This document shows positions 28,907-37,102 of a stretch of 64,000 nucleotides of DNA, in pieces. The first letter of the stretch is position 1. Each line of letters begins with the position of its first letter. The notes beneath the pieces are model-generated. The model was not told where the DNA came from, did no database searches, and saw nothing but the letters and a program-made list of their open reading frames with translations. This DNA comes from Bacillota bacterium. GTDB lineage: Bacteria; Bacillota; UBA4882; UBA8346. Made by a program: the position numbers and the translations under genes. The stretch is from positions 62,001-126,000 of the forward strand of contig JAEZCE010000045.1 in NCBI GenBank assembly GCA_023429995.1. Reading direction: 5' to 3'.

Positions 28907-29135
28907 TGAGAGTAAACCTGTTTTCTAAAATTTAAGTCTCATCGTATTGCAACAGGTTTGGGATGAGGTCCGGCAACTTCGGATTGTAAAGTAATTTCGG
29001 CTTATACCGGTTGTGAGCATCCAAATCTCGCCTGAACTTCTACATCAGTGTGGTGGAAAAGATCGTCCGGATTACCCTATACGTAATCTCTTTAGATCAT
29101 TTTCCGTTGCAAATTCCTTCTATGGTTGCCGTTTT
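28907..29135 (-). other. Intergenic region with a short coding-like remnant
   Basis: The minus strand has an open 3' fragment of about 30 codons (NRYKPKLLYNPKLPDLIPN) that ends at 28932-28934. It is interrupted upstream by a stop and has no start. It may be the tail of a decayed gene. Nothing else supportable lies here. Confidence 0.25.
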
Positions 29136-29642
29136 TTAATAACTGTACTGAACATAAATATATTCGTCTTTTGGCGCTTTGACTTTATAGGCCTTGGCAG
29201 CGGTGAAATAAGGAAAGACTTTTTCCGGCGGCACCATATTGGCCACAGGCTCAATGGTTTTCAATTTTTCATTGAAAGGCAGCAATTGAACCATCCCTTC
29301 GACCCCGACCCAATCGCCTTCGGAAAACCCCATCTTGTCGGGGAGTCTTACCAGGATCCCCAGAGGAAGCATATCAGCGGCGCAACAGGTGACCACCATC
29401 CGGTAGACGACGATTTCATCCTTTTTAAGCAGGGATGATTTCAAAACCTTACCCCTGAAAAAAATTTTGGTCTTTAGCAACTTTTGTTTGGGAGCTTTCG
29501 GGGTATCAAACAGAATATCCCCGATGTCCAACTGAGTATATTCTTTATATTGTACGGGAGCGGATGAATTGGCCGCACCGGTCTGGGGCACAGCCGTCCA
29601 TAACAAAAGCAGCAATAGCGGCAGGAAAATATATTTTTTCAC
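29136..29642 (-). CDS. TIGR03943/DUF1980-type putative permease subunit
   Basis: 168 aa from GTG 29640-29642, behind GGAGGAGG; a longer frame overlapping the permease gene is rejected. The signal peptide or anchor is at about 2-22. The remainder is a beta-rich extracytoplasmic domain with VVYRMVVTCCAADMLPLGIL and FSEGDWVGVEGMV, which match the conserved C-terminal part of the DUF1980 family. These proteins are regularly encoded beside DUF318 permeases, as here with a 2-base gap. The vicinal CC may bind a metal. The neighbouring Fur/Znu genes suggest a role in metal homeostasis; the reaction is unknown. Confidence 0.85.
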   Translation of the reverse strand: MKKYIFLPLLLLLLWTAVPQTGAANSSAPVQYKEYTQLDIGDILFDTPKAPKQKLLKTKIFFRGKVLKSSLLKKDEIVVYRMVVTCCAADMLPLGILVRLPDKMGFSEGDWVGVEGMVQLLPFNEKLKTIEPVANMVPPEKVFPYFTAAKAYKVKAPKDEYIYVQYSY

Positions 29643-29644
29643 GG

Positions 29645-30913
29645 TTAAAACCTCCTCCGCAGTAAGTTGTGAGCGGGAAATAAGTTGAGGAAGACACAAA
29701 ACAGGAAAACCAACAGCGCGCACAATCCGAAGATGAACAAGATGGCCTTGACTTTAAAGCTTTTAAGCAACAAGGCCGAATTTTTGATATCGATCATTTG
29801 CCCGAATACCATAAAAGCCATCACGCTTCCCAAAGGAAAGTGATATAGAAAGGAACGGGCCACAAAAGCATCGGCTTCAGCGCATAACGACAGGCATAGA
29901 GCTAAAAACATCATCACTAGAACGGATAAAGCGGGGTTTTTCGTAATCACCATGAAAGCTTGTTTGGGTAGCGCCGTTTGAATGATGGCCGCAATCAGAG
30001 TGCCGATGATTAAGAATTTACCGACCTCAAGAAACTCGTCGTTGGCATGGCCGAAAATGTCGCCGATTACCGACCCCCGATGGGAGGAATGATTAGCCGT
30101 TTCATCTGCCGTAGCGGCGGTTTCCGATTCCCGGAGGGCTTTTTGATGAAAAAGCGTTTCAAGGGAAGGAAAGAGTTTACTGGCGATGAAAGCGATAATG
30201 ATTCCCACGGCAATGGCCATCCCCACCCTCGTCAATGTAATCGACAGGTTGTAACCAAAGGCCGTGGCGGTAGCCCAGACTGTGATGGGATTGACCAAAG
30301 GCGCGGTAATCAAAAAGGCGATCGCCATATAGGGAGGAACTTTTTTAAGCAAGAGCCGCCTGGCTACGGGAATAACCCCACAGTCACATACGGGAAAGAA
30401 AAATCCGGCGCCAATCGCCAGCAGGATCCCCGGCAATTTGGCGGACCGGGCCAGCTTGTTTTCGACCATCTCCGCGGTAACCAGAGTATTCATGAGGGCT
30501 GAACCGAACACCCCGATTAAGACGAAAGGTAAAGCTTGAATGATAATGCTTAAGAAGATGGTCACCAGTTGCGGCAGTTTGTCAAGAAAGTTCGATCCAT
30601 TCGCCTGATAGCTTAAGATCTGCGGCGGGACAAGGATTGGCAATAAAAGCGGCAAAAGCAACAATAAACTGGTCCATTCAAAATGTTCAGAATGGCAGCA
30701 ATGGCAGTCGGGTGAATGTTCCGAGTGGGGTAAATTCGTTTTCCGGAGATTGTTGATCAGCATTGCCGCTAAAATCGCTAATGTCAAGACTGTCAGAAAT
30801 GTTAGCTTGGGATTGATATAACTGCGAATATTCCCCGTTGTCAGCAGGAATGACAGCAAGATAATATAGCCGATGAAGACGGCGGTTAAGTAATTTCTTT
30901 TCAGATTTTTCAT
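29645..30913 (-). CDS. DUF318/UPF0718 family permease
   Basis: 422 aa from ATG 30911-30913, after AAAGAAAGGG; the longer frame to 31060 has no better site. It is a polytopic membrane protein of two homologous halves joined by a hydrophilic loop (about 270-300). A loop rich in His and Cys (HSEHSPDCHCCHSEH, about 80-95) follows the first helices. The family motif FFFPVCDCGVIPVARRLL contains a CDCG pair, and a second-half counterpart is CLSLCAEADAFVARSF. Related proteins include arsenic and other thiol-linked exporters. With the DUF1980 partner and the Fur/Znu neighbours, metal transport is the best inference. Confidence 0.88.
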   Translation of the reverse strand: MKNLKRNYLTAVFIGYIILLSFLLTTGNIRSYINPKLTFLTVLTLAILAAMLINNLRKTNLPHSEHSPDCHCCHSEHFEWTSLLLLLPLLLPILVPPQILSYQANGSNFLDKLPQLVTIFLSIIIQALPFVLIGVFGSALMNTLVTAEMVENKLARSAKLPGILLAIGAGFFFPVCDCGVIPVARRLLLKKVPPYMAIAFLITAPLVNPITVWATATAFGYNLSITLTRVGMAIAVGIIIAFIASKLFPSLETLFHQKALRESETAATADETANHSSHRGSVIGDIFGHANDEFLEVGKFLIIGTLIAAIIQTALPKQAFMVITKNPALSVLVMMFLALCLSLCAEADAFVARSFLYHFPLGSVMAFMVFGQMIDIKNSALLLKSFKVKAILFIFGLCALLVFLFCVFLNLFPAHNLLRRRF

Positions 30914-31100
30914 GGAGAACCCTTTCTTTGGTCCATTAATGAGTTGATTAAAGACGTTCTTTGAACTTAAAATCCGGCAAGTTTCAATGAAGAGATTCAG
31001 AATTGGCTTGAATTCTAGGTAAAGCAAACCCCAAAAAGACATCAAAACACGGTTTTTCACCCGGTCAATGCCAATGGTAATTTCTTATGTCTGAAGGAAG

Positions 31101-31388
31101 TTAATTGAAAAGGAACATACAAGGAGGCGCCCGGTTATCATAACCGGTTCGGAAAGGTATTGTAACGGTTGAATTCTGGATGAGAGAGAGGATTTCGATG
31201 AGAATCAACAATAACTTGAGTATAAATACAAGGCTGCAGGTGAATCCAATCTGGAGAAGCTGGCATAAAAGGCAATGATCATCCCCGCCATCCCATGGAG
31301 AAAGCAGAGGATGGGTATGAAAGGACAACAACAACATTAAGCCGATGATTAAAAAGATGCTGATTTTAAGAATGACGGATTTTTTCAT
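31101..31388 (-). CDS. Small membrane protein with HxH and CxxC motif (DUF2946-like)
   Basis: 95 aa from ATG 31386-31388 (GTG 31395-31397 is an alternative); the ribosome site is weak. The hydrophobic N-terminus (KISIFLIIGLMLLLSFHTHP) ends in HTH and is followed by DDHCLLCQLLQIG. A second hydrophobic segment and a tail NRAPPCMFLFN follow. The same plan is found in the gene at 32155, so the two are paralogues that bracket the Fur gene. A CxxC and HxH pair at the membrane surface suggests metal binding. The family link is a resemblance only. Confidence 0.65.
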   Translation of the reverse strand: MKKSVILKISIFLIIGLMLLLSFHTHPLLSPWDGGDDHCLLCQLLQIGFTCSLVFILKLLLILIEILSLIQNSTVTIPFRTGYDNRAPPCMFLFN

Positions 31389-31726
31389 TTTGGTCACAGA
31401 AATTGCTATTTTTTTCTTTCAGTGTTGACGAAATGCGGAATATTTATGCTTTCGCGATGATTGAACGGGTTCCTGCTTCCGGCGGGACTTTTCTTTTGGA
31501 AAACTCAGTGCTTGTTATCCGTGTTGTAAAAAATCTCTTATCTTTAACGGAAATGGGGAGGATGTGTTCCGGAGCGGGGTAAATGCAAAAGATTCTTTTA
31601 TATTCCTTGCCAAATGAACACCCTATCGGGACGGCGGTTTCTTTATTTGTGAATGATATGGCTTGACGGAAAAAAATAAAAATGATAAAATTTATTTGCA
31701 AGAAATTCTTAATTAGAGGGAACGAT
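31389..31726. promoter_or_regulatory. Divergent region with promoter of the Fur/Zur gene
   Basis: TTGACG (31663-31668), 17 bases and TAAAAT (31686-31691) form a promoter on the + strand about 36 bases before the Fur start. AAATAAA and TTTATTT arms flank the -10 and might be an autoregulatory site. I found no canonical Zur box. The rest of the gap is unassigned. Confidence 0.55.
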
Positions 31727-32137
31727 ATGGAAAATCAATTCGTTTTTCTTAAAGAACAGGGATATAAATTGACCAAACAACGTTGCGAAATTTTAGCAGC
31801 TTTGGATGACAGCCCGCCGCTGATGGCCGAGGAAATATTCCATCTGGTCAATAAGCATTGTAAAGTCAATTTAAGCACGGTTTACCGTAATCTGGGCATT
31901 CTGCAAAAAATGGGACTGATCCGGAAAGTAAACAGTTTAGGTCAGGCTGATCAGTATGAATTGGTGAAGAACCATTGCAAACATGATCTGGAGTGTCTCA
32001 AATGCGGGGCCAAGGTGGTTTTCTCGGAATGCATCTTCGATCAGTTGGTTCAGGAGATTGAGTTAAAAACCCATTATAAAGTGAAGAAACATAATTTGCA
32101 GCTATTCGGCACTTGTCCGAAATGTTCCAGCCAATAA
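31727..32137 (+). CDS. Fur-family metalloregulator, probably Zur
   Basis: 136 aa from ATG 31727, after AGAGGG; the in-frame ATG at 31682 overlaps the -10 box and cannot be used. It has the winged-helix N-domain (GYKLTKQRCEILAALDD, VNLSTVYRNLGILQKMGLI) and a dimerisation domain with two CxxC pairs for structural zinc (CLKCG and CPKC) plus the sensing-type KNHCKHDLEC. It lies directly before a zinc-type ABC importer and opposite a metal-permease cluster, so zinc sensing (Zur) is likelier than iron or peroxide. That choice rests on context. Confidence 0.9.
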   Translation: MENQFVFLKEQGYKLTKQRCEILAALDDSPPLMAEEIFHLVNKHCKVNLSTVYRNLGILQKMGLIRKVNSLGQADQYELVKNHCKHDLECLKCGAKVVFSECIFDQLVQEIELKTHYKVKKHNLQLFGTCPKCSSQ

Positions 32138-32154
32138 AGAGTCTGCGGGGAATC

Positions 32155-32538
32155 ATGAAGAAACGGTTTTTCATTATCATCATTATCCTTTCGTTGGTTG
32201 TTTTGACCGGCCATATCCATTTGCGCCACTCCGGCAGTGACGAGGAGGAGGCTCATTGCCCTTTTTGCGCGCTTTTACATACGGGTCTCGGTTTTTCTTT
32301 ACCGTTTGAGCTTTCCGTATCTGTCGCTGTGTTGGCTGTTAGCAGTTTCAATGCGGCGAAAAAGATAGATTCCCTCAGGATTTTTAGCAACCGGTTAAGA
32401 GCGCCGCCATTTTATTTCAATGGACAAGGTACTTTAATCGATATAAAATGGAGGAATTTCAATGAATTTAAAATCAGTGAAAATATTAACCGGCCTACTA
32501 TTGGTTTTATTAACCGGCTTGGCCCCGGTCGGCTTTGA
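32155..32538 (+). CDS. Small membrane protein with HxH and CxxC motif, paralogue of 31101-31388
   Basis: 127 aa from ATG 32155, after GCGGGG. An N-terminal helix (FFIIIIILSLVVLTGHIHLR) ends in HIH, followed by EEEAHCPFCALLHTG, a second hydrophobic stretch and RLRAPPFYFNGQG. This matches the 31101 protein segment by segment (HxH, acidic-HCxxC-LL, RAPP tail). The last ~25 residues run 77 bases into the ZnuA gene. That overlap is unusual and may mean a lost natural stop after RAPPFYFN. It lies between zur and znuA on the same strand, so co-transcription is likely. Confidence 0.65.
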   Translation: MKKRFFIIIIILSLVVLTGHIHLRHSGSDEEEAHCPFCALLHTGLGFSLPFELSVSVAVLAVSSFNAAKKIDSLRIFSNRLRAPPFYFNGQGTLIDIKWRNFNEFKISENINRPTIGFINRLGPGRL

Positions 32539-33376
32539 CTCAAACTTCGTCCAGGCGAAATCCGGGAACAACGGGTTAACGGTTGTAACTTCTTTTTACC
32601 CGATGTATGTTCAAACCATCAACGTCACCAAGGATGTCAAAGGGGTTAAAGTCGTCAACATGACCAAACCCCAAACCGGATGCCTGCATGACTATCAGTT
32701 GACCCCGGATGATTTGAAAACTATCGAGAAAGCCCGGGCTTTTGTAGTTAACGGCGCAGGCATGGAGGCTTTTCTGGAAAAAGTCATCAAGCAAATGCCG
32801 AAGTTAAAGATCGTCGATGCCAGCCGGGGAATCGCTTTAATCAAAGGTGACGGCGAAGAAGGCGACAATCCCCACCTCTGGGTCAGTATATCCAACGCGA
32901 TCAAGCAAGTCAAAAATATCGGGGAGCAATTGGCGAAAATCGATCCCGCCAATGGGCCCCAATATCGCAAAAATGCCAATGCTTATATCAAGAAACTGCA
33001 AGCCTTAAAGGAAAAAATGCATCAGGGACTGGATGGCGTCAAAAACCGGAATATTATCACTTTCCATGAGGCCTTTCCCTACTTTGCGCAGGAGTTTAAT
33101 CTGAAGATCGTTGCCGTAATCGAGCGGGAACCCGGATCGGAGCCCAGTGCCCAAGAACTGGCCGAGACCATCGCCACAGTTAAGAAAGCTAAAGTAAAAG
33201 GGTTATTCGCCGAACCGCAATATCCGGCCAAAGCTACCCAAACGATTGCCAGAGAAACCGGAATTAAAGTATCCACCCTGGATCCGGCGGTTACTGGAGA
33301 CGCCAATGGCGATCCGGACACTTATTTAAAGACCATGGAGAAAAATCTGAAGTCATTACAAGAGGCCCTTCAATAA
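32462..33376 (+). CDS. znuA: Zinc/manganese ABC transporter substrate-binding protein (ZnuA-like)
   Basis: 304 aa. The signal peptide covers about 1-33, with no lipobox. It is a cluster A-I metal-binding fold with ligand positions in CLHDYQLTPDD, DNPHLWVS, TFHEAFPYFAQEF and a late Asp/Glu site. The usual His-rich zinc loop is short and acidic (KGDGEEGD), so the metal is not certain. AGGAGG precedes the ATG. It follows the Fur-family gene and is joined to the ATPase gene by a one-base overlap. It captures the metal outside the membrane for ZnuB/ZnuC. Confidence 0.9.
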   Translation: MNLKSVKILTGLLLVLLTGLAPVGFDSNFVQAKSGNNGLTVVTSFYPMYVQTINVTKDVKGVKVVNMTKPQTGCLHDYQLTPDDLKTIEKARAFVVNGAGMEAFLEKVIKQMPKLKIVDASRGIALIKGDGEEGDNPHLWVSISNAIKQVKNIGEQLAKIDPANGPQYRKNANAYIKKLQALKEKMHQGLDGVKNRNIITFHEAFPYFAQEFNLKIVAVIEREPGSEPSAQELAETIATVKKAKVKGLFAEPQYPAKATQTIARETGIKVSTLDPAVTGDANGDPDTYLKTMEKNLKSLQEALQ

Positions 33377-34179
33377 TGAACCCAAAGCATTCCGTCAGTG
33401 CCGATAATGGCAATGCCTGCAATCTTTGTTGCACCAAAATCGAAGACATCAATGTAACCCTGGGAAAAACGGAAATTCTCAAGGGGATCAACCTGCATAT
33501 CCATTGTGGAGAATTGACGGCAATTATTGGCCCGAACGGAGCCGGTAAAAGTACATTACTCAAAGCTATCCTGGGAGAAGTCAAACATACCGGCAGGCTT
33601 AGTTTCCTGGACACGGCTGGGAAACAAACAAACCATCCCGTCATTGGATACGTTCCCCAAAGCATGCAGATTGACCCTGGCTCTCCCATCAGTGTCATGG
33701 ATTTATTTATCGCGTCCCAGTCAACCAGACCTGTTTGGCTGGGACATGCCAAAGAAGGACGCGGCAAAGCCCTGGAAGCTCTTTCCAGGGTTGATGCCGA
33801 ACATTTGGTCAAAAGACGTCTCGGCAATTTATCCGGAGGAGAAATGCAGCGGGTCATGCTGGCTTTAGCTCTCCAGCCGATACCGGATATTTTGCTTTTG
33901 GATGAACCGATTTCCGGCGTCGACCAGCGTGGCATGGAGTTGTTTTACGGTCTGGTATCGGAACTGCGGGAAGAATATGATTTAACGATTATTTTGGTCT
34001 CCCATGATTTGGGTCTGGTTCAGAAATATGCCGACCGGGTGGTGCTGTTAAATAAGGTTATCGAATGTGTCGGCACGCCGGGTGAAGTTTTTTCAAACCC
34101 CAAAATCATGGAATCATTCGGCGCATTATGGCTAATTAAAGAAACAGAAGGGGAGAAAAACAATGCATCTATGGTATAG
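33376..34179 (+). CDS. znuC: Metal ABC transporter ATP-binding protein (ZnuC-like)
   Basis: 267 aa ABC ATPase: Walker A GPNGAGKSTLLKAI, Q-loop VPQSMQ, signature LSGGEMQRVMLAL, Walker B ILLLDEPISGVD and the switch LVSHDLGLV. The N-terminal segment has a CNLCC cluster (residues 14-18) not typical of the family. The start ATG shares one base with the preceding stop, and its last 17 bases overlap the permease gene. It energises metal import. Confidence 0.93.
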   Translation: MNPKHSVSADNGNACNLCCTKIEDINVTLGKTEILKGINLHIHCGELTAIIGPNGAGKSTLLKAILGEVKHTGRLSFLDTAGKQTNHPVIGYVPQSMQIDPGSPISVMDLFIASQSTRPVWLGHAKEGRGKALEALSRVDAEHLVKRRLGNLSGGEMQRVMLALALQPIPDILLLDEPISGVDQRGMELFYGLVSELREEYDLTIILVSHDLGLVQKYADRVVLLNKVIECVGTPGEVFSNPKIMESFGALWLIKETEGEKNNASMV

Positions 34180-34999
34180 CCTAACCGATTTAATCCCCTT
34201 TGCCTGGCTGCAACATCTATTTATGAAAAATGCCTTGCTGGCCGTAATTTTGGTCACTCCTATCTTTGGCATCATGGGAACCATGGTGGTGAATAACCGG
34301 ATGGCCTTTTTTGCCGATTCTTTAGGCCATTCCGCCTTAACCGGCATAGCGATCGGCACGATGATCGGGATTGGAAATCCGGTCTGGTCGATGATTGGCT
34401 TTGCGTTAATCTTTTCCGTGGGCATACTTGTCGTGAAACACGGCAATAAGACTTCCACCGATACGGTCATCGGGGTTTTTTCTTCCGTGGCGGTGGCTTT
34501 AGGAATCGTCATCCTTTCCCGTGGCGGAGGATTTAACAAGTATTCCATCTTTTTAATCGGGGATTTACTAAGTATTACACCCGGGGAAATCGGGATGTTG
34601 GCTCTGGTTTTAATTGCCGTAATTATTTTTTGGTATTTTTCTTTCAATAGACTGTTACTGGTCAGTATGAATGAGTCTTTAGCTAAAAGTAGAGGCATCA
34701 ACCTATTTTTGGTGGAAGTTCTCTTCACGGCGTTGGTGGCGGTGGTGGTAACGATATCCATTCAATGGATTGGCATATTAATCATCAATTCGCTCCTGAT
34801 TTTACCGGCGGCAGGCGCCAGGAATATCGCCGGCAGCGCCAAACAATATCATCTTTATTCCGTGACAATCGCCTTTTTTTCCGGGATCACGGGACTGATT
34901 TTATCCTATTACTGGGGGACTGCCACAGGGGCGACCATCATTCTGGTTTCGGCAATATTTTTCTTTATCACTTTCTTCGTAAAAAAGCTGGTCAATTGA
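34163..34999 (+). CDS. znuB: Metal ABC transporter permease (ZnuB-like)
   Basis: 278 aa with about eight hydrophobic segments. The ABC-3 family signature is visible in NNRMAFFADSLGHSALTGIA near the N-terminus and in INSLLILPAAGARNIA. It pairs with the ZnuC-like ATPase, which it overlaps. GGGGAG precedes the ATG. It is the last clear gene of the metal operon. Confidence 0.93.
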   Translation: MHLWYSLTDLIPFAWLQHLFMKNALLAVILVTPIFGIMGTMVVNNRMAFFADSLGHSALTGIAIGTMIGIGNPVWSMIGFALIFSVGILVVKHGNKTSTDTVIGVFSSVAVALGIVILSRGGGFNKYSIFLIGDLLSITPGEIGMLALVLIAVIIFWYFSFNRLLLVSMNESLAKSRGINLFLVEVLFTALVAVVVTISIQWIGILIINSLLILPAAGARNIAGSAKQYHLYSVTIAFFSGITGLILSYYWGTATGATIILVSAIFFFITFFVKKLVN

Positions 35000-35028
35000 A
35001 ATTTGAAGCGGATCGGCCGAGAGGCCCT

Positions 35029-35130
35029 ATGCTTAAAGTCGACGAAATTAAAATGCAAACACAGAATGTCCGTTGTTTTTTGACCTCCTTTGGGATCAAT
35101 GTTTTTGAGAAAAGGGAAAACCCGCGCTAA
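35029..35130 (+). CDS. Possible 33-residue peptide downstream of znuB
   Basis: An ATG at 35029 with GAGAGG just upstream opens a 33-codon frame (MLKVDEIKMQTQNVRCFL at the start, EKRENPR at the end). The stop lies within the left arm of the terminator, which is unusual. No homologue is recognised; it may be chance. Confidence 0.25.
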   Translation: MLKVDEIKMQTQNVRCFLTSFGINVFEKRENPR

Positions 35131-35151
35131 GAATACGGCAGCGGGTTTTTT
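35117..35151 (+). terminator. Terminator of the metal-importer operon
   Basis: AACCCGC (35119-35125) pairs with GCGGGTT (35141-35147), followed by a run of T to 35151. Beyond the MerR promoter, the rest of 35000-35406 holds nothing recognisable. Confidence 0.8.
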
Positions 35152-35254
35152 GGTTGCCGGATCGACCCTTGCCTTGGGAGCCGTTACTCCAGGCTTTGTT
35201 TATTTCCTACCTATAAAACTTCAAATTTAGGATGATAAGTAGGCTAAAAAAAGA

Positions 35255-35285
35255 TTGACTTGGAGTTAACTCCAAGTGCTAGACT
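35255..35285 (+). promoter_or_regulatory. MerR-type promoter with overlapping palindromic operator
   Basis: TTGACT (35255-35260) and TAGACT (35280-35285) are 19 bases apart, the over-long spacer of MerR-activated promoters. The perfect 20-bp palindrome ACTTGGAGTTAACTCCAAGT (35258-35277) fills the spacer. CTTGGAGT-AACTCCAAG-type sites are known for MerR regulators of aldo-keto reductase and aldehyde-response genes. The regulator gene is not in this window. Confidence 0.88.
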
Positions 35286-35406
35286 AAATTTAGGGAAGCT
35301 GAAAATAACAGTTGCAGCGAGTGCAGTGCTTTTTCAAGCAGTTTTTATTGGTTGAATCCCATCACTAGCAGCTAGAAAGAAAAATAGCAAAGGAGACCAT
35401 CCCGGT

Positions 35407-36531
35407 ATGGAAAAGAAAAAATTAGGATTTGGGTTTATGCGCTTACCATTACGAGACCAGAATGATCCCGCAAGTATTGACCAGGATACCGTCAATCGGA
35501 TGGTGGATACTTTTTTGGAAAGGGGCTTTACCTATTTTGATACCGCTTATATGTATCATATGGGCAAGAGCGAGGAGGCGATCAGGGAGTCGGTCGTAAA
35601 ACGTCATCATCGAGACAGTTTCACATTGGCCACCAAATTACCGACGATGTTTTTAAAAACAAAGGAAGACCAGGAAAGAATTTTTGACGAACAGCTGGTC
35701 AAATGCGGGGTAGACTATTTCGATTACTACCTGTTGCATAATCTGGGGGTGGAGAATTATGAGACGACCCGGAGATTGGGCAGTTTTGCATTCGTTCAGG
35801 AAAAGAAAAATCAAGGAAAAATCAGGCAGGTCGGCTTTTCGTTTCATGATAACGCGGACTTATTGGATGAAATCCTAAAGGCTCATCCGGAAGTGGATTT
35901 TGTCCAGTTGCAGATCAATTATCTGGATTGGGAAGATGAAAGCATTCAGTCCCGAAAATGTTACGAGGTAGCCAGAAAACACCAGAAACCGGTTATTGTG
36001 ATGGAGCCGGTGAAAGGCGGCGCGCTGGCCAAAGTGCCTGAAAAAGCGGAGCAATTGTTTAAGGACTATCATCCGCAGATGTCGATACCATCTTGGGCGA
36101 TCCGGTTTGCGGCAAGTCATGCGGGAGTGATGATGGTTTTGAGCGGGATGTCCGGTATGGAGCAATTGTTGGACAATACGGGCTTTATGCAAGAGTTCGA
36201 ACCTTTTGACCGGGTGGAATACGCTATTGTCAAAGAGGCTGTCAAGCTGATCAACGAATCCATCGCGATTCCCTGTACGGCCTGCCGGTACTGTGTGGAG
36301 GGATGCCCGAAAAGCATAGCCATTCCGCAGTATTTTGCGTTGTACAATAATGAAAAGCAATCGGTGAAAAACACCGGGCCTTCGCTCCAGAGAGTGTATT
36401 ATGATAATTATGCCAAAACTCACGGCAAGGCTTCCGACTGTATCGAATGTAAAGAATGCGAAAGACATTGTCCGCAACATATTGAGATTACCAAATGGTT
36501 AAAGGATATCACGGTTGCTTTTGAGGATTGA
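35407..36531 (+). CDS. Aldo-keto reductase with C-terminal 4Fe-4S ferredoxin domain
   Basis: 374 aa. The aldo-keto reductase barrel (about 1-280) has [16 protein letters not shown] with catalytic Asp and Tyr, LATKLP with the Lys, and DYYLLHNL with the His. The C-terminal ~90 residues carry two clusters: [12 protein letters not shown], then [12 protein letters not shown]. Such proteins are common in anaerobes and reduce aldehydes or quinone-like compounds; the electron path through the clusters is not settled. The gene stands alone behind a MerR-type promoter, so induction by a reactive carbonyl or thiol stress is a fair inference. Confidence 0.93.
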   Translation: MEKKKLGFGFMRLPLRDQNDPASIDQDTVNRMVDTFLERGFTYFDTAYMYHMGKSEEAIRESVVKRHHRDSFTLATKLPTMFLKTKEDQERIFDEQLVKCGVDYFDYYLLHNLGVENYETTRRLGSFAFVQEKKNQGKIRQVGFSFHDNADLLDEILKAHPEVDFVQLQINYLDWEDESIQSRKCYEVARKHQKPVIVMEPVKGGALAKVPEKAEQLFKDYHPQMSIPSWAIRFAASHAGVMMVLSGMSGMEQLLDNTGFMQEFEPFDRVEYAIVKEAVKLINESIAIPCTACRYCVEGCPKSIAIPQYFALYNNEKQSVKNTGPSLQRVYYDNYAKTHGKASDCIECKECERHCPQHIEITKWLKDITVAFED

Positions 36532-36599
36532 AAACTTTCCTCAGGCCGGAACCGGGAAAATCTTAAGAGTGAGTGTTATAGAAGAATTTTAAGTAGTCA

Positions 36600-36770
36600 G
36601 CCACCCTAGCTTTGCTGGGACAACGATGTCGCGCATCTATGCGCGCGAAAATACCGCCGGGGTGGTTGTTCGATCTATAAGAGTTGAAATAAATAATCTG
36701 ACCAAAATCTAAAAGAAACGGAAAAATTCAGGTTATGCCTGGGCCGATAGTTGGTCGAGACCCCACTCTC
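36600..36770. repeat. Intergenic hairpin and dispersed 90-bp repeat, copy B
   Basis: The first part (36600-36668) folds with CCACCC/GGGTGG ends around an inner CGCGCAT/ATGCGCG stem. The second part (36681-36770) is about 91% identical to 1684-1773. The small hairpin next to TTATG has a G-C pair in copy A and an A-T pair in copy B at the same position, so base pairing is kept. No gene lies between 36532 and 37102. Confidence 0.7.
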
Positions 36771-36863
36771 GTTCTTCCCCTGTGAAGATATAAGCGCGGT
36801 TTTTAGGACCTATGTTGTGAAGAACTTTTTTAACAGAATAAGATATCGATGTTATTTTCTGGA

Positions 36864-36892
36864 TTGCATCAAAACAAAAGGCATGATATAAT
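36864..36892 (+). promoter_or_regulatory. Promoter of the cyclase-ABC operon
   Basis: TTGCAT (36864-36869), 17 bases and TATAAT (36887-36892). The palindrome starting at 36893 covers the transcription start. The leader to the first start codon is about 200 bases. Confidence 0.7.
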
Positions 36893-36924
36893 AAATTCAA
36901 TTTGAAAGCTTTCAAATTGAATTT
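36893..36924. promoter_or_regulatory. 32-bp perfect palindrome, operator O1
   Basis: The core AATTTGAAAGCTTTCAAATT extends to a perfect 32-bp palindrome centred on GC at 36908/36909, immediately after the -10 box. A LacI-family repressor (gene at 42573) is the likely binder. Confidence 0.75.
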
Positions 36925-37044
36925 TTGTAGACTGATTGATAAAAAGGCCTTTGTCAAGAAGCGTAAGAGATTGATACCACTATCCAATAGTAGGCTTGAA
37001 AGAAGAATGAATCCAGTTAAGAGGGATGAATTTTTTTAAGTTTA

Positions 37045-37064
37045 AATTTGAAAGCTTTCAAATT
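37045..37064. promoter_or_regulatory. 20-bp perfect palindrome, operator O2
   Basis: AATTTGAAAGCTTTCAAATT is identical to the core of O1, with centres 146 bases apart (about 14 helical turns). It lies in the transcribed leader, 38 bases before the cyclase start. This spacing suits repression by looping or by a roadblock. Confidence 0.75.
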
Positions 37065-37102
37065 GTTTTGGATCTATAAAACACCATAAGGAGAGCAAGC
37101 TC

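Noticed and set aside
28907..29135. Insertion-sequence remnant
   Set aside because: A short coding-like tail exists, but no terminal repeats, target duplication or transposase motif was found.
29013..29438. 141-codon + strand frame
   Set aside because: It is antisense to the DUF1980 gene, which has family motifs and a strong ribosome site.
31444..31701. 85-codon minus-strand frame between the small membrane gene and Fur
   Set aside because: No ribosome site, no recognisable motif, and it covers the Fur promoter on the other strand.
30914..31726. Canonical Zur box near the metal genes
   Set aside because: I looked for AAATCGTAAT-type palindromes on both strands and saw none. Only a weak AAATAAA/TTTATTT repeat at the Fur promoter is present.
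34765..35130. 121-codon + strand frame overlapping znuB
   Set aside because: It runs out of frame through the znuB membrane segments. Only its last 33 codons have a ribosome-site-like sequence, and these are listed separately at low confidence.
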